From Sepiola atlantica (lineage: Eukaryota > Mollusca > Cephalopoda > Sepiida > Sepiolidae), in assembly GCA_963556195.1 (NCBI GenBank), contig OY744533.1, positions 50,148,613 through 50,212,612 of the forward strand: a stretch of DNA of 64,000 bases, given 5' to 3'. This document shows, in pieces, positions 33,659 through 47,057 of the stretch. The notes below the pieces were generated by a model. That model had not been told where the DNA came from. It did not search any database and was given only the letters and a program-made list of their open reading frames with translations. The position numbers and the translations under genes were made by a program. Numbering within the stretch: position 1 is the first letter of the stretch; the number at the start of each line of letters is the position of its first letter.

Positions 33659-36600
33659 TAAGCTGGTAGGTGCGTCAGATACGACCTCGCGTTGGAATAA
33701 GCTGGTCGAAGAAAATGTCACGGTTGGTTGTGTGTACAAGCAGCTAAGATTCGAGCAGAGCATTACAATTTTGGTGAATAAGCTGGTCGCGAGAGAAATG
33801 TCTTAGTTGGTGGTCATGTCAGATTCGATTAGAACGTTCGAACTAACGTTCATAGTAATCTAGTCCAGGCAGGAAATCTAACGGTTGGTAGTGTGTACAG
33901 GCATGTTAGACACGAGCAGAGTGTGTGTACCCAGGTTGATAAGCAGCAGCTCAAGAGGAATGCCTTGTTTGGTAGTCAAGTCAGATCAGAGCAGAACTTT
34001 GGAATTGAGTTGAGTAATGAGTTTGTTTAGAGAAAGGTCTTATTTGGTGGTGTGTACAGGCAGGTCAGATACGACCAGGGCGTTGTAATTGAGGTTCATA
34101 AGCTGGTTGAGAAGAAATATGTTTGTTGCTGGTTTGCACAGCCGTGTCAGTTACTATCAGAACGCTGACATCGGGGTGGATAATAAGCTGGTCGAGTAAA
34201 AACTTGGTTGATAGGCATGTCATGTCAGAGCAGCGCAGAGAGTTGGAATTCAGGTGGGTAATAAGCTGGTCAAGAGAAATGTCTTAGCTACTGCTATGTA
34301 CAGACATGTCAGATATGACTAGAGCCTTTAGATTGAGGCTGATTATAAGCTAGGCGAGAGAAATGTCTTGGTTTCTTGTGTGTACAGTAATGTCCGATAC
34401 ATCCAGCACGTTCGAAATGTGGTTGATAAGTTGATCAAGAGGTAACGGTAACGGAGTTGTAATTGAGGCTGTTACTAAACTGGTCGAGGTAAACGTCTCG
34501 GCTGGTGGTGTGTACAGGCATGTCGGATACATCTAGTGCGTTGTTGATGAGGTTGATGAGCTACTCGAGAAAAATGAGGTTGATAAGCTAGTCGAGAAGA
34601 AATACCTTGGTTGCTGGTGTGTGCGGGCAGGTCATATACGACCAGAGCGTTCGAATTGAGGTTTATAATAAGCTTGACGAGAGAAATGTCCTGGTAGTGG
34701 GTGTGTATCAGATACGATCTTAACGTGAAAACTGAAATGGATACGCTATTCGAGAAAAAACGTCTTGCTTGGTGGCATATATCAGATACGACAAGGGCGT
34801 TGTCATTGAAGTAACTAATGAAGTAGTCGAGGTAATCGTTTCGGCTGGCGGTGTGTACAGACATGTCAGATACATCCAGTGCGTTCGAGATGCGGTTGAT
34901 AAGCTACTCGAGAGAAATGTCTTGCTTAGTGGCGTCTAGAAGCAGGTGAGATACGATCGCAACGATGGAATTTAGATTGATAAGCTGGGCCAGAGAAATG
35001 TCTTGGTTTGTGGTGTCTACAGTGATAGTTGATACACTCAGCACGGTGGAAATGAGGTTGATAAGCTGGTCGAAAGAAAATATCCCGGTTCCTGGCCTGT
35101 GCAGGCAGGTCAGATACGATCGGAACGTTACAATCGATGTAGATACGCTATTCGAGAAAAATGTTTTGGTTGGTGGTGTATATCAGATACGACAATAGCG
35201 TTGTAATTGAGGTTGCTGCTAAACTGGTCGAGGGAAACGTCTCGCCTGGTGGTGTGTACAGGCATGTACGTTACATCCAGTGCGTTTGAAATGTGGTTGA
35301 TAACATACTATAGAGAAATTTCTTGGTTAGTGGTGTGTAGTGGCAGGTCAGATACGAACGAAACGTTGGAATCGGGGTTGATAAGCTGGGCGATGAGAAA
35401 TGTTTTTTTCTTTCTGATGTGCATAGGCAGGTCGGATACGACAAGGACGTTGTAATTGAGGTTGCTACTAATTTGGTCAATGGAAACGTCTTGATTGGTG
35501 GTGTGTGCAGGCATGTCAGATGCATCCAGTGCGTCCTAGATGAGGTTGATAAGCTACTCGAGAGAAATGTCTTGGTTAGTGGTGTTGAGAGGTAGGTCAG
35601 ATACGACCACAACGTTTTAATGGAGGTCGATAAACTGGGCGAGTGAAACGTCTAGGTTGGGGGTGTGTACAGGCATATCAGATACGACAACCGCGTTGTA
35701 ATTGAGGTTGCTACTAAACTGGCTGAGGGGGACGTTGTTGGCTGGTCGTGTGCATAGGCATGTCAGACACATCTAGTGCGTTCGAAATGAGATTGAAAAG
35801 CTACCCGGGAGAAATGTCTTGGTTAGATTGTGTAGAGGCAGGTCAGATACGATCACAACGTTGGAAATGAGATTGACAAGCTGGTCGAGAGAAATGTCTT
35901 AATTGGTGGGGATATCCGATCAAAGCGTATCATTGGAATTAAGGTGGATAATAAACTGGTCGAGAGAAATGTATTGGTTGATGGTGTATACACGCAGGTC
36001 AAATACGACCAGAGCGTTGGAATTCAGATTGATAATAAGCTAGTCGAGAGAAATGTAGTGGCTGGTGGTATATACATGCAGGTCAAATACGACCAAAGTG
36101 TTGGAACTACAGTTGTTACTAAGCTGGCCAAGAAGAATGTCTCGGTTGGTGGGTGCGTCAGATACGACCAGAGCGTTGGAATAAAGATTCCTAATAAGCT
36201 GGTCGAAGAAAGTGGCAAGTTTGGTTGTGTGTACAAGCCGGTAGGATACGAGCAGAGCGTTACAATTGTGACGGATAAGCTGATCGCGAGAGAAATGTCT
36301 TAGTCGGTGGTCATGTCAGATCCGATTAAAACGTTCGAACTAACGTTCATAATAATCTAGTGAACGAGGGAAATCTAACGGTTGGTAGTGTGCACAGGCA
36401 TGTTAGATACGAGCAGAGCATTGGAATCCAGGCTCAAGGGAACTGCCTTAGTTGGTAGGCATGTCAGATGAGAGCAGAAGGTTGAAATTGAGTTGGATAA
36501 TAAGATGGTTTAGAGAAATGTTTTATTTGGAAGTGTGTACAGACAGGTCAGATACGACTAGAGTGTTGGAATAATATGCTTGAGAGAAATGTGATGCCGA

Positions 36601-37134
36601 TTGAGCATGTTAGATCCGAGCAAAGACTTCGTATTGAGTTAAGAAAATAATCTGGTTTAGAGAAATGTCTAATTGTGTCGTGTGTACCGGCAGGTGAGAT
36701 ACGACCGTGGCGTTGTAATTGAGGTCTATAAGCTGGTTGAGATGGAAATATGTTGATTGGTGATGTGTACAGCCGTGTCAGTTACGATCAGAACGTTGAC
36801 ATTTGGGATGGATAATAAGCTGGTCGAGAAAAATATCTTTGTTGGTGGGGATGTCAGATATGACCAGAACGTTGGAATCGAGCTTACTAATGAGCTGCCT
36901 GGGAGAAATGTCTAGGTTCGTGGCGTGTACAGGCAAGTCAGATACGACCAGAGCGTTGGAATTGAGGTTGATAATAAATAAGCTGGCCGAGAGAAGCGTA
37001 TTGGTTGGTGGTGTGTACAGCCGTATCAGATCGTTGACATTGAGGTTCGTACGCTGTTTGAAAACAACAAAAAAATGTCTTGGTTGGTGTGTCTACAGGC
37101 ATATCAGATACGAGATGGGCGTTGTAGTTGAGCT
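33659..37134. repeat. 84-bp repeat block of unit 8
   Basis: Carries the C at 35,131 otherwise found only in unit 3, with the same accompanying states (A, CTAACGG near 36,375, C retained). Confidence 0.92.
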
Positions 37135-37638
37135 GTCATGTACGATCCGTGCTTGCCTGCATCCACGCATTCCAACCGTCACCTCGTTCACATATTAGCG
37201 AAATTCATAGAGCTTGCTGCAAATAAAGAAAGTGTGCATGGCGTTTCTACTGCGCCTTCACTTGCAGCGCGGAAAAAAGTGATTACCGTTAAATGGAGAA
37301 TGGCATTGAGGGACAGTGCGTTCCAGCCGAATCGCCAGGCGAGAGAGTACTCAGATGAAGCTATTTCGCGTAGGACTGGTCTCGCCTCTTTGCTTACAAA
37401 GGAACGGCTCGAATGCAAGAAGATAAGGTAGAGGCGAAAGCGAACAACCGACGGAGAAAGAAGAAAAGATTTTTACCGCCTACTGCAGGCGATACGAAAT
37501 GGAGATTGATCTGTGGAAGCCTGGATGATTACAACCGGCGGCCTGTTGTATTTTTTTGTTGTTGTCATGCGCGAGTGTCTTTAAGTGAGGATGCATTAAA
37601 GACAATATTAAAATGATGTTCTGATTTTGATTGTATTA

Positions 37639-37802
37639 TCGGGGTGAGCGCGAACGCAGACCCCACACTTAGAAATAGCGCACCCGAGTCGTCCACATTT
37701 GGGACGATCGCAAAGGTCAACCCAACCCTAGTGCAATGGAAGGGCCTCGCTCTGGGAGAACGGCCTAGATGATCACCGTTCACTCCTGTGCCAGGTAAGT
37801 AT
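37639..37802 (-). ncRNA. RNU1: U1 snRNA, copy 9
   Basis: Spacing 4,467 bp from copy 8; no difference from copy 1 seen. TATA at 37,829-37,836, 3' box at 37,620-37,628. Confidence 0.92.
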
Positions 37803-38125
37803 AAAAAATTTCACGGCCCACAACTCACATTTTATACCACACAGCTCTACTCAACACCAACACCTATTTACAAACTACTAAAATACCCGAAAATAAAATA
37901 TCACCAACATTAGCATATCACTACTTTTGCATTTCTCAATAACAACAATTCATAACAAACATTTCACTATCATTTAAACTTACCAACATTTTCACAAAAT
38001 ACTTCAATTCGTAAGCAAACTTACATTTTACCCTAATAAACAAACTACCATCTCAACAGTTGTCTCCCCTTAGATCAACAGCCGTTTTTCAAATGTAAGG
38101 AAGCATGAAGCCACTTGATGAAAAC

Positions 38126-41100
38126 TAAGCTGGTAGGTGCGTCAGATACGACCTCGCGTTGGAATAAGCTGGTCGAAGAAAATGTCACGGTTGGTTGTGT
38201 GTACAAGCAGCTAAGATTCGAGCAGAGCATTACAATTTTGGTGAATAAGCTGGTCGCGAGAGAAATGTCTTAGTTGGTGGTCATGTCAGATTCGATTAGA
38301 ACGTTCGAACTAACGTTCATAGTAATCTAGTCCAGGCAGGAAATCTAACGGTTGGTAGTGTGTACAGGCATGTTAGACACGAGCAGAGTGTGTGTACCCA
38401 GGTTGATAAGCAGCAGCTTAAGAGGAATGCCTTGTTTGGTAGTCAAGTCAGATCAGAGCAGAACTTTGGAATTGAGTTGAGTAATGAGTTTGTTTAGAGA
38501 AAGGTCTTATTTGGTGGTGTGTACAGGCAGGTCAGATACGACCAGGGCGTTGTAATTGAGGTTCATAAGCTGGTTGAGAAGAAATATGTTTGTTGCTGGT
38601 TTGCACAGCCGTGTCAGTTACTATCAGAACGCTGACATCGGGGTGGATAATAAGCTGGTCGAGTAAAAACTTGGTTGATAGGCATGTCATGTCAGAGCAG
38701 CGCAGAGAGTTGGAATTCAGGTGGGTAATAAGCTGGTCAAGAGAAATGTCTTAGCTACTGCTATGTACAGACATGTCAGATATGACTAGAGCCTTTAGAT
38801 TGAGGCTGATTATAAGCTAGGCGAGAGAAATGTCTTGGTTTCTTGTGTGTACAGTAATGTCCGATACATCCAGCACGTTCGAAATGTGGTTGATAAGTTG
38901 ATCAAGAGGTAACGGTAACGGAGTTGTAATTGAGGCTGTTACTAAACTGGTCGAGGTAAACGTCTCGGCTGGTGGTGTGTACAGGCATGTCGGATACATC
39001 TAGTGCGTTGTTGATGAGGTTGATGAGCTACTCGAGAAAAATGAGGTTGATAAGCTAGTCGAGAAGAAATACCTTGGTTGCTGGTGTGTGCGGGCAGGTC
39101 ATATACGACCAGAGCGTTCGAATTGAGGTTTATAATAAGCTTGACGAGAGAAATGTCCTGGTAGTGGGTGTGTATCAGATACGATCTTAACGTGAAAACT
39201 GAAATGGATACGCTATTCGAGAAAAAACGTCTTGCTTGGTGGCATATATCAGATACGACAAGGGCGTTGTCATTGAAGTAACTAATGAAGTAGTCGAGGT
39301 AATCGTTTCGGCTGGCGGTGTGTACAGACATGTCAGATACATCCAGTGCGTTCGAGATGCGGTTGATAAGCTACTCGAGAGAAATGTCTTGCTTAGTGGC
39401 GTCTAGAAGCAGGTGAGATACGATCGCAACGATGGAATTTAGATTGATAAGCTGGGCCAGAGAAATGTCTTGGTTTGTGGTGTCTACAGTGATAGTTGAT
39501 ACACTCAGCACGGTGGAAATGAGGTTGATAAGCTGGTCGAAAGAAAATATCCCGGTTCCTGGCCTGTGCAGGCAGGTCAGATACGATCGGAACGTTAAAA
39601 TCGATGTAGATACGCTATTCGAGAAAAATGTTTTGGTTGGTGGTGTATATCAGATACGACAATAGCGTTGTAATTGAGGTTGCTGCTAAACTGGTCGAGG
39701 GAAACGTCTCGCCTGGTGGTGTGTACAGGCATGTACGTTACATCCAGTGCGTTTGAAATGTGGTTGATAACATACTATAGAGAAATTTCTTGGTTAGTGG
39801 TGTGTAGTGGCAGGTCAGATACGAACGAAACGTTGGAATCGGGGTTGATAAGCTGGGCGATGAGAAATGTTTTTTTCTTTCTGATGTGCATAGGCAGGTC
39901 GGATACGACAAGGACGTTGTAATTGAGGTTGCTACTAATTTGGTCAATGGAAACGTCTTGATTGGTGGTGTGTGCAGGCATGTCAGATGCATCCAGTGCG
40001 TCCTAGATGAGGTTGATAAGCTACTCGAGAGAAATGTCTTGGTTAGTGGTGTTGAGAGGTAGGTCAGATACGACCACAACGTTTTAATGGAGGTCGATAA
40101 ACTGGGCGAGTGAAACGTCTAGGTTGGGGGTGTGTACAGGCATATCAGATACGACAACCGCGTTGTAATTGAGGTTGCTACTAAACTGGCTGAGGGGGGC
40201 GTTGTTGGCTGGTCGTGTGCATAGGCATGTCAGACACATCTAGTGCGTTCGAAATGAGATTGAAAAGCTACCCGGGAGAAATGTCTTGGTTAGATTGTGT
40301 AGAGGCAGGTCAGATACGATCACAACGTTGGAAATGAGATTGACAAGCTGGTCGAGAGAAATGTCTTAATTGGTGGGGATATCCGATCAAAGCGTATCAT
40401 TGGAATTAAGGTGGATAATAAACTGGTCGAGAGAAATGTATTGGTTGATGGTGTATACACGCAGGTCAAATACGACCAGAGCGTTGGAATTCAGATTGAT
40501 AATAAGCTAGTCGAGAGAAATGTAGTGGCTGGTGGTATATACATGCAGGTCAAATACGACCAAAGTGTTGGAACTACAGTTGTTACTAAGCTGGCCAAGA
40601 AGAATGTCTCGGTTGGTGGGTGCGTCAGATACGACCAGAGCGTTGGAATAAAGATTCCTAATAAGCTGGTCGAAGAAAGTGGCAAGTTTGGTTGTGTGTA
40701 CAAGCCGGTAGGATACGAGCAGAGCGTTACAATTGTGACGGATAAGCTGATCGCGAGAGAAATGTCTTAGTCGGTGGTCATGTCAGATCCGATTAAAACG
40801 TTCGAACTAACGTTCATAATAATCTAGTGAACGAGGGAAATCTAACGGTTGGTAGTGTGCACAGGCATGTTAGATACGAGCAGAGCATTGGAATCCAGGC
40901 TCAAGGGAACTGCCTTAGTTGGTAGGCATGTCAGATGAGAGCAGAAGGTTGAAATTGAGTTGGATAATAAGATGGTTTAGAGAAATGTTTTATTTGGAAG
41001 TGTGTACAGACAGGTCAGATACGACTAGAGTGTTGGAATAATATGCTTGAGAGAAATGTGATGCCGATTGAGCATGTTAGATCCGAGCAAAGACTTCGTA

Positions 41101-41600
41101 TTGAGTTAAGAAAATAATCTGGTTTAGAGAAATGTCTAATTGTGTCGTGTGTACCGGCAGGTGAGATACGACCGTGGCGTTGTAATTGAGGTCTATAAGC
41201 TGGTTGAGATGGAAATATGTTGATTGGTGATGTGTACAGCCGTGTCAGTTACGATCAGAACGTTGACATTTGGGATGGATAATAAGCTGGTCGAGAAAAA
41301 TATCTTTGTTGGTGGGGATGTCAGATATGACCAGAACGTTGGAATCGAGCTTACTAATGAGCTGCCTGGGAGAAATGTCTAGGTTCGTGGCGTGTACAGG
41401 CAAGTCAGATACGACCAGAGCGTTGGAATTGAGGTTGATAATAAATAAGCTGGCCGAGAGAAGCGTATTGGTTGGTGGTGTGTACAGCCGTATCAGATCG
41501 TTGACATTGAGGTTCGTACGCTGTTTGAAAACAAAAAAAAATGTCTTGGTTGGTGTGTCTACAGGCATATCAGATACGAGATGGGCGTTGTAGTTGAGCT
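38126..41600. repeat. 84-bp repeat block of unit 9 (3,475 bp)
   Basis: Same four-marker combination as unit 4: T at 38,419, G, CTAACGG, and the missing C in the A-run near 41,533. Confidence 0.92.
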
Positions 41601-42104
41601 GTCATGTACGATCCGTGCTTGCCTGCATCCACGCATTCCAACCGTCACCTCGTTCACATATTAGCGAAATTCATAGAGCTTGCTGCAAATAAAGAAAGTG
41701 TGCATGGCGTTTCTACTGCGCCTTCACTTGCAGCGCGGAAAAAAGTGATTACCGTTAAATGGAGAATGGCATTGAGGGACAGTGCGTTCCAGCCGAATCG
41801 CCAGGCGAGAGAGTACTCAGATGAAGCTATTTCGCGTAGGACTGGTCTCGCCTCTTTGCTTACAAAGGAACGGCTCGAATGCAAGAAGATAAGGTAGAGG
41901 CGAAAGCGAACAACCGACGGAGAAAGAAGAAAAGATTTTTACCGCCTACTGCAGGCGATACGAAATGGAGATTGATCTGTGGAAGCCTGGATGATTACAA
42001 CCGGCGGCCTGTTGTATTTTTTTGTTGTTGTCATGCGCGAGTGTCTTTAAGTGAGGATGCATTAAAGACAATATTAAAATGATGTTCTGATTTTGATTGT
42101 ATTA

Positions 42105-42268
42105 TCGGGGTGAGCGCGAACGCAGACCCCACACTTAGAAATAGCGCACCCGAGTCGTCCACATTTGGGACGATCGCAAAGGTCAACCCAACCCTAGTGC
42201 AATGGAAGGGCCTCGCTCTGGGAGAACGGCCTAGATGATCACCGTTCACTCCTGTGCCAGGTAAGTAT
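42105..42268 (-). ncRNA. RNU1: U1 snRNA, copy 10
   Basis: Spacing 4,466 bp from copy 9; no difference from copy 1 seen. TATA at 42,295-42,302, 3' box at 42,086-42,094. Confidence 0.92.
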
Positions 42269-42591
42269 AAAAAATTTCACGGCCCACAACTCACATTTTA
42301 TACCACACAGCTCTACTCAACACCAACACCTATTTACAAACTACTAAAATACCCGAAAATAAAATATCACCAACATTAGCATATCACTACTTTTGCATTT
42401 CTCAATAACAACAATTCATAACAAACATTTCACTATCATTTAAACTTACCAACATTTTCACAAAATACTTCAATTCGTAAGCAAACTTACATTTTACCCT
42501 AATAAACAAACTACCATCTCAACAGTTGTCTCCCCTTAGATCAACAGCCGTTTTTCAAATGTAAGGAAGCATGAAGCCACTTGATGAAAAC

Positions 42592-45500
42592 TAAGCTGGT
42601 AGGTGCGTCAGATACGACCTCGCGTTGGAATAAGCTGGTCGAAGAAAATGTCACGGTTGGTTGTGTGTACAAGCAGCTAAGATTCGAGCAGAGCATTACA
42701 ATTTTGGTGAATAAGCTGGTCGCGAGAGAAATGTCTTAGTTGGTGGTCATGTCAGATTCGATTAGAACGTTCGAACTAACGTTCATAGTAATCTAGTCCA
42801 GGCAGGAAATCTAACGGTTGGTAGTGTGTACAGGCATGTTAGACACGAGCAGAGTGTGTGTACCCAGGTTGATAAGCAGCAGCTCAAGAGGAATGCCTTG
42901 TTTGGTAGTCAAGTCAGATCAGAGCAGAACTTTGGAATTGAGTTGAGTAATGAGTTTGTTTAGAGAAAGGTCTTATTTGGTGGTGTGTACAGGCAGGTCA
43001 GATACGACCAGGGCGTTGTAATTGAGGTTCATAAGCTGGTTGAGAAGAAATATGTTTGTTGCTGGTTTGCACAGCCGTGTCAGTTACTATCAGAACGCTG
43101 ACATCGGGGTGGATAATAAGCTGGTCGAGTAAAAACTTGGTTGATAGGCATGTCATGTCAGAGCAGCGCAGAGAGTTGGAATTCAGGTGGGTAATAAGCT
43201 GGTCAAGAGAAATGTCTTAGCTACTGCTATGTACAGACATGTCAGATATGACTAGAGCCTTTAGATTGAGGCTGATTATAAGCTAGGCGAGAGAAATGTC
43301 TTGGTTTCTTGTGTGTACAGTAATGTCCGATACATCCAGCACGTTCGAAATGTGGTTGATAAGTTGATCAAGAGGTAACGGTAACGGAGTTGTAATTGAG
43401 GCTGTTACTAAACTGGTCGAGGTAAACGTCTCGGCTGGTGGTGTGTACAGGCATGTCGGATACATCTAGTGCGTTGTTGATGAGGTTGATGAGCTACTCG
43501 AGAAAAATGAGGTTGATAAGCTAGTCGAGAAGAAATACCTTGGTTGCTGGTGTGTGCGGGCAGGTCATATACGACCAGAGCGTTCGAATTGAGGTTTATA
43601 ATAAGCTTGACGAGAGAAATGTCCTGGTAGTGGGTGTGTATCAGATACGATCTTAACGTGAAAACTGAAATGGATACGCTATTCGAGAAAAAACGTCTTG
43701 CTTGGTGGCATATATCAGATACGACAAGGGCGTTGTCATTGAAGTAACTAATGAAGTAGTCGAGGTAATCGTTTCGGCTGGCGGTGTGTACAGACATGTC
43801 AGATACATCCAGTGCGTTCGAGATGCGGTTGATAAGCTACTCGAGAGAAATGTCTTGCTTAGTGGCGTCTAGAAGCAGGTGAGATACGATCGCAACGATG
43901 GAATTTAGATTGATAAGCTGGGCCAGAGAAATGTCTTGGTTTGTGGTGTCTACAGTGATAGTTGATACACTCAGCACGGTGGAAATGAGGTTGATAAGCT
44001 GGTCGAAAGAAAATATCCCGGTTCCTGGCCTGTGCAGGCAGGTCAGATACGATCGGAACGTTAAAATCGATGTAGATACGCTATTCGAGAAAAATGTTTT
44101 GGTTGGTGGTGTATATCAGATACGACAATAGCGTTGTAATTGAGGTTGCTGCTAAACTGGTCGAGGGAAACGTCTCGCCTGGTGGTGTGTACAGGCATGT
44201 ACGTTACATCCAGTGCGTTTGAAATGTGGTTGATAACATACTATAGAGAAATTTCTTGGTTAGTGGTGTGTAGTGGCAGGTCAGATACGAACGAAACGTT
44301 GGAATCGGGGTTGATAAGCTGGGCGATGAGAAATGTTTTTTTCTTTCTGATGTGCATAGGCAGGTCGGATACGACAAGGACGTTGTAATTGAGGTTGCTA
44401 CTAATTTGGTCAATGGAAACGTCTTGATTGGTGGTGTGTGCAGGCATGTCAGATGCATCCAGTGCGTCCTAGATGAGGTTGATAAGCTACTCGAGAGAAA
44501 TGTCTTGGTTAGTGGTGTTGAGAGGTAGGTCAGATACGACCACAACGTTTTAATGGAGGTCGATAAACTGGGCGAGTGAAACGTCTAGGTTGGGGGTGTG
44601 TACAGGCATATCAGATACGACAACCGCGTTGTAATTGAGGTTGCTACTAAACTGGCTGAGGGGGGCGTTGTTGGCTGGTCGTGTGCATAGGCATGTCAGA
44701 CACATCTAGTGCGTTCGAAATGAGATTGAAAAGCTACCCGGGAGAAATGTCTTGGTTAGATTGTGTAGAGGCAGGTCAGATACGATCACAACGTTGGAAA
44801 TGAGATTGACAAGCTGGTCGAGAGAAATGTCTTAATTGGTGGGGATATCCGATCAAAGCGTATCATTGGAATTAAGGTGGATAATAAACTGGTCGAGAGA
44901 AATGTATTGGTTGATGGTGTATACACGCAGGTCAAATACGACCAGAGCGTTGGAATTCAGATTGATAATAAGCTAGTCGAGAGAAATGTAGTGGCTGGTG
45001 GTATATACATGCAGGTCAAATACGACCAAAGTGTTGGAACTACAGTTGTTACTAAGCTGGCCAAGAAGAATGTCTCGGTTGGTGGGTGCGTCAGATACGA
45101 CCAGAGCGTTGGAATAAAGATTCCTAATAAGCTGGTCGAAGAAAGTGGCAAGTTTGGTTGTGTGTACAAGCCGGTAGGATACGAGCAGAGCGTTACAATT
45201 GTGACGGATAAGCTGATCGCGAGAGAAATGTCTTAGTCGGTGGTCATGTCAGATCCGATTAAAACGTTCGAACTAACGTTCATAATAATCTAGTGAACGA
45301 GGGAAATCTAACGGTTGGTAGTGTGCACAGGCATGTTAGATACGAGCAGAGCATTGGAATCCAGGCTCAAGGGAACTGCCTTAGTTGGTAGGCATGTCAG
45401 ATGAGAGCAGAAGGTTGAAATTGAGTTGGATAATAAGATGGTTTAGAGAAATGTTTTATTTGGAAGTGTGTACAGACAGGTCAGATACGACTAGAGTGTT

Positions 45501-46066
45501 GGAATAATATGCTTGAGAGAAATGTGATGCCGATTGAGCATGTTAGATCCGAGCAAAGACTTCGTATTGAGTTAAGAAAATAATCTGGTTTAGAGAAATG
45601 TCTAATTGTGTCGTGTGTACCGGCAGGTGAGATACGACCGTGGCGTTGTAATTGAGGTCTATAAGCTGGTTGAGATGGAAATATGTTGATTGGTGATGTG
45701 TACAGCCGTGTCAGTTACGATCAGAACGTTGACATTTGGGATGGATAATAAGCTGGTCGAGAAAAATATCTTTGTTGGTGGGGATGTCAGATATGACCAG
45801 AACGTTGGAATCGAGCTTACTAATGAGCTGCCTGGGAGAAATGTCTAGGTTCGTGGCGTGTACAGGCAAGTCAGATACGACCAGAGCGTTGGAATTGAGG
45901 TTGATAATAAATAAGCTGGCCGAGAGAAGCGTATTGGTTGGTGGTGTGTACAGCCGTATCAGATCGTTGACATTGAGGTTCGTACGCTGTTTGAAAACAA
46001 AAAAAAATGTCTTGGTTGGTGTGTCTACAGGCATATCAGATACGAGATGGGCGTTGTAGTTGAGCT
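42592..46066. repeat. 84-bp repeat block of unit 10 (3,475 bp)
   Basis: Like unit 9 from the G marker onward (G, CTAACGG, missing C near 45,999), but with C at the site where unit 9 has T at 38,419. It is either a recombinant or a derivative of the unit 9 type. Confidence 0.92.
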
Positions 46067-46570
46067 GTCATGTACGATCCGTGCTTGCCTGCATCCACGC
46101 ATTCCAACCGTCACCTCGTTCACATATTAGCGAAATTCATAGAGCTTGCTGCAAATAAAGAAAGTGTGCATGGCGTTTCTACTGCGCCTTCACTTGCAGC
46201 GCGGAAAAAAGTGATTACCGTTAAATGGAGAATGGCATTGAGGGACAGTGCGTTCCAGCCGAATCGCCAGGCGAGAGAGTACTCAGATGAAGCTATTTCG
46301 CGTAGGACTGGTCTCGCCTCTTTGCTTACAAAGGAACGGCTCGAATGCAAGAAGATAAGGTAGAGGCGAAAGCGAACAACCGACGGAGAAAGAAGAAAAG
46401 ATTTTTACCGCCTACTGCAGGCGATACGAAATGGAGATTGATCTGTGGAAGCCTGGATGATTACAACCGGCGGCCTGTTGTATTTTTTTGTTGTTGTCAT
46501 GCGCGAGTGTCTTTAAGTGAGGATGCATTAAAGACAATATTAAAATGATGTTCTGATTTTGATTGTATTA

Positions 46571-46734
46571 TCGGGGTGAGCGCGAACGCAGACCCCACAC
46601 TTAGAAATAGCGCACCCGAGTCGTCCACATTTGGGACGATCGCAAAGGTCAACCCAACCCTAGTGCAATGGAAGGGCCTCGCTCTGGGAGAACGGCCTAG
46701 ATGATCACCGTTCACTCCTGTGCCAGGTAAGTAT
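46571..46734 (-). ncRNA. RNU1: U1 snRNA, copy 11
   Basis: Spacing 4,466 bp from copy 10; no difference from copy 1 seen. TATA at 46,761-46,768, 3' box at 46,552-46,560. Confidence 0.92.
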
Positions 46735-47057
46735 AAAAAATTTCACGGCCCACAACTCACATTTTATACCACACAGCTCTACTCAACACCAACACCTATT
46801 TACAAACTACTAAAATACCCGAAAATAAAATATCACCAACATTAGCATATCACTACTTTTGCATTTCTCAATAACAACAATTCATAACAAACATTTCACT
46901 ATCATTTAAACTTACCAACATTTTCACAAAATACTTCAATTCGTAAGCAAACTTACATTTTACCCTAATAAACAAACTACCATCTCAACAGTTGTCTCCC
47001 CTTAGATCAACAGCCGTTTTTCAAATGTAAGGAAGCATGAAGCCACTTGATGAAAAC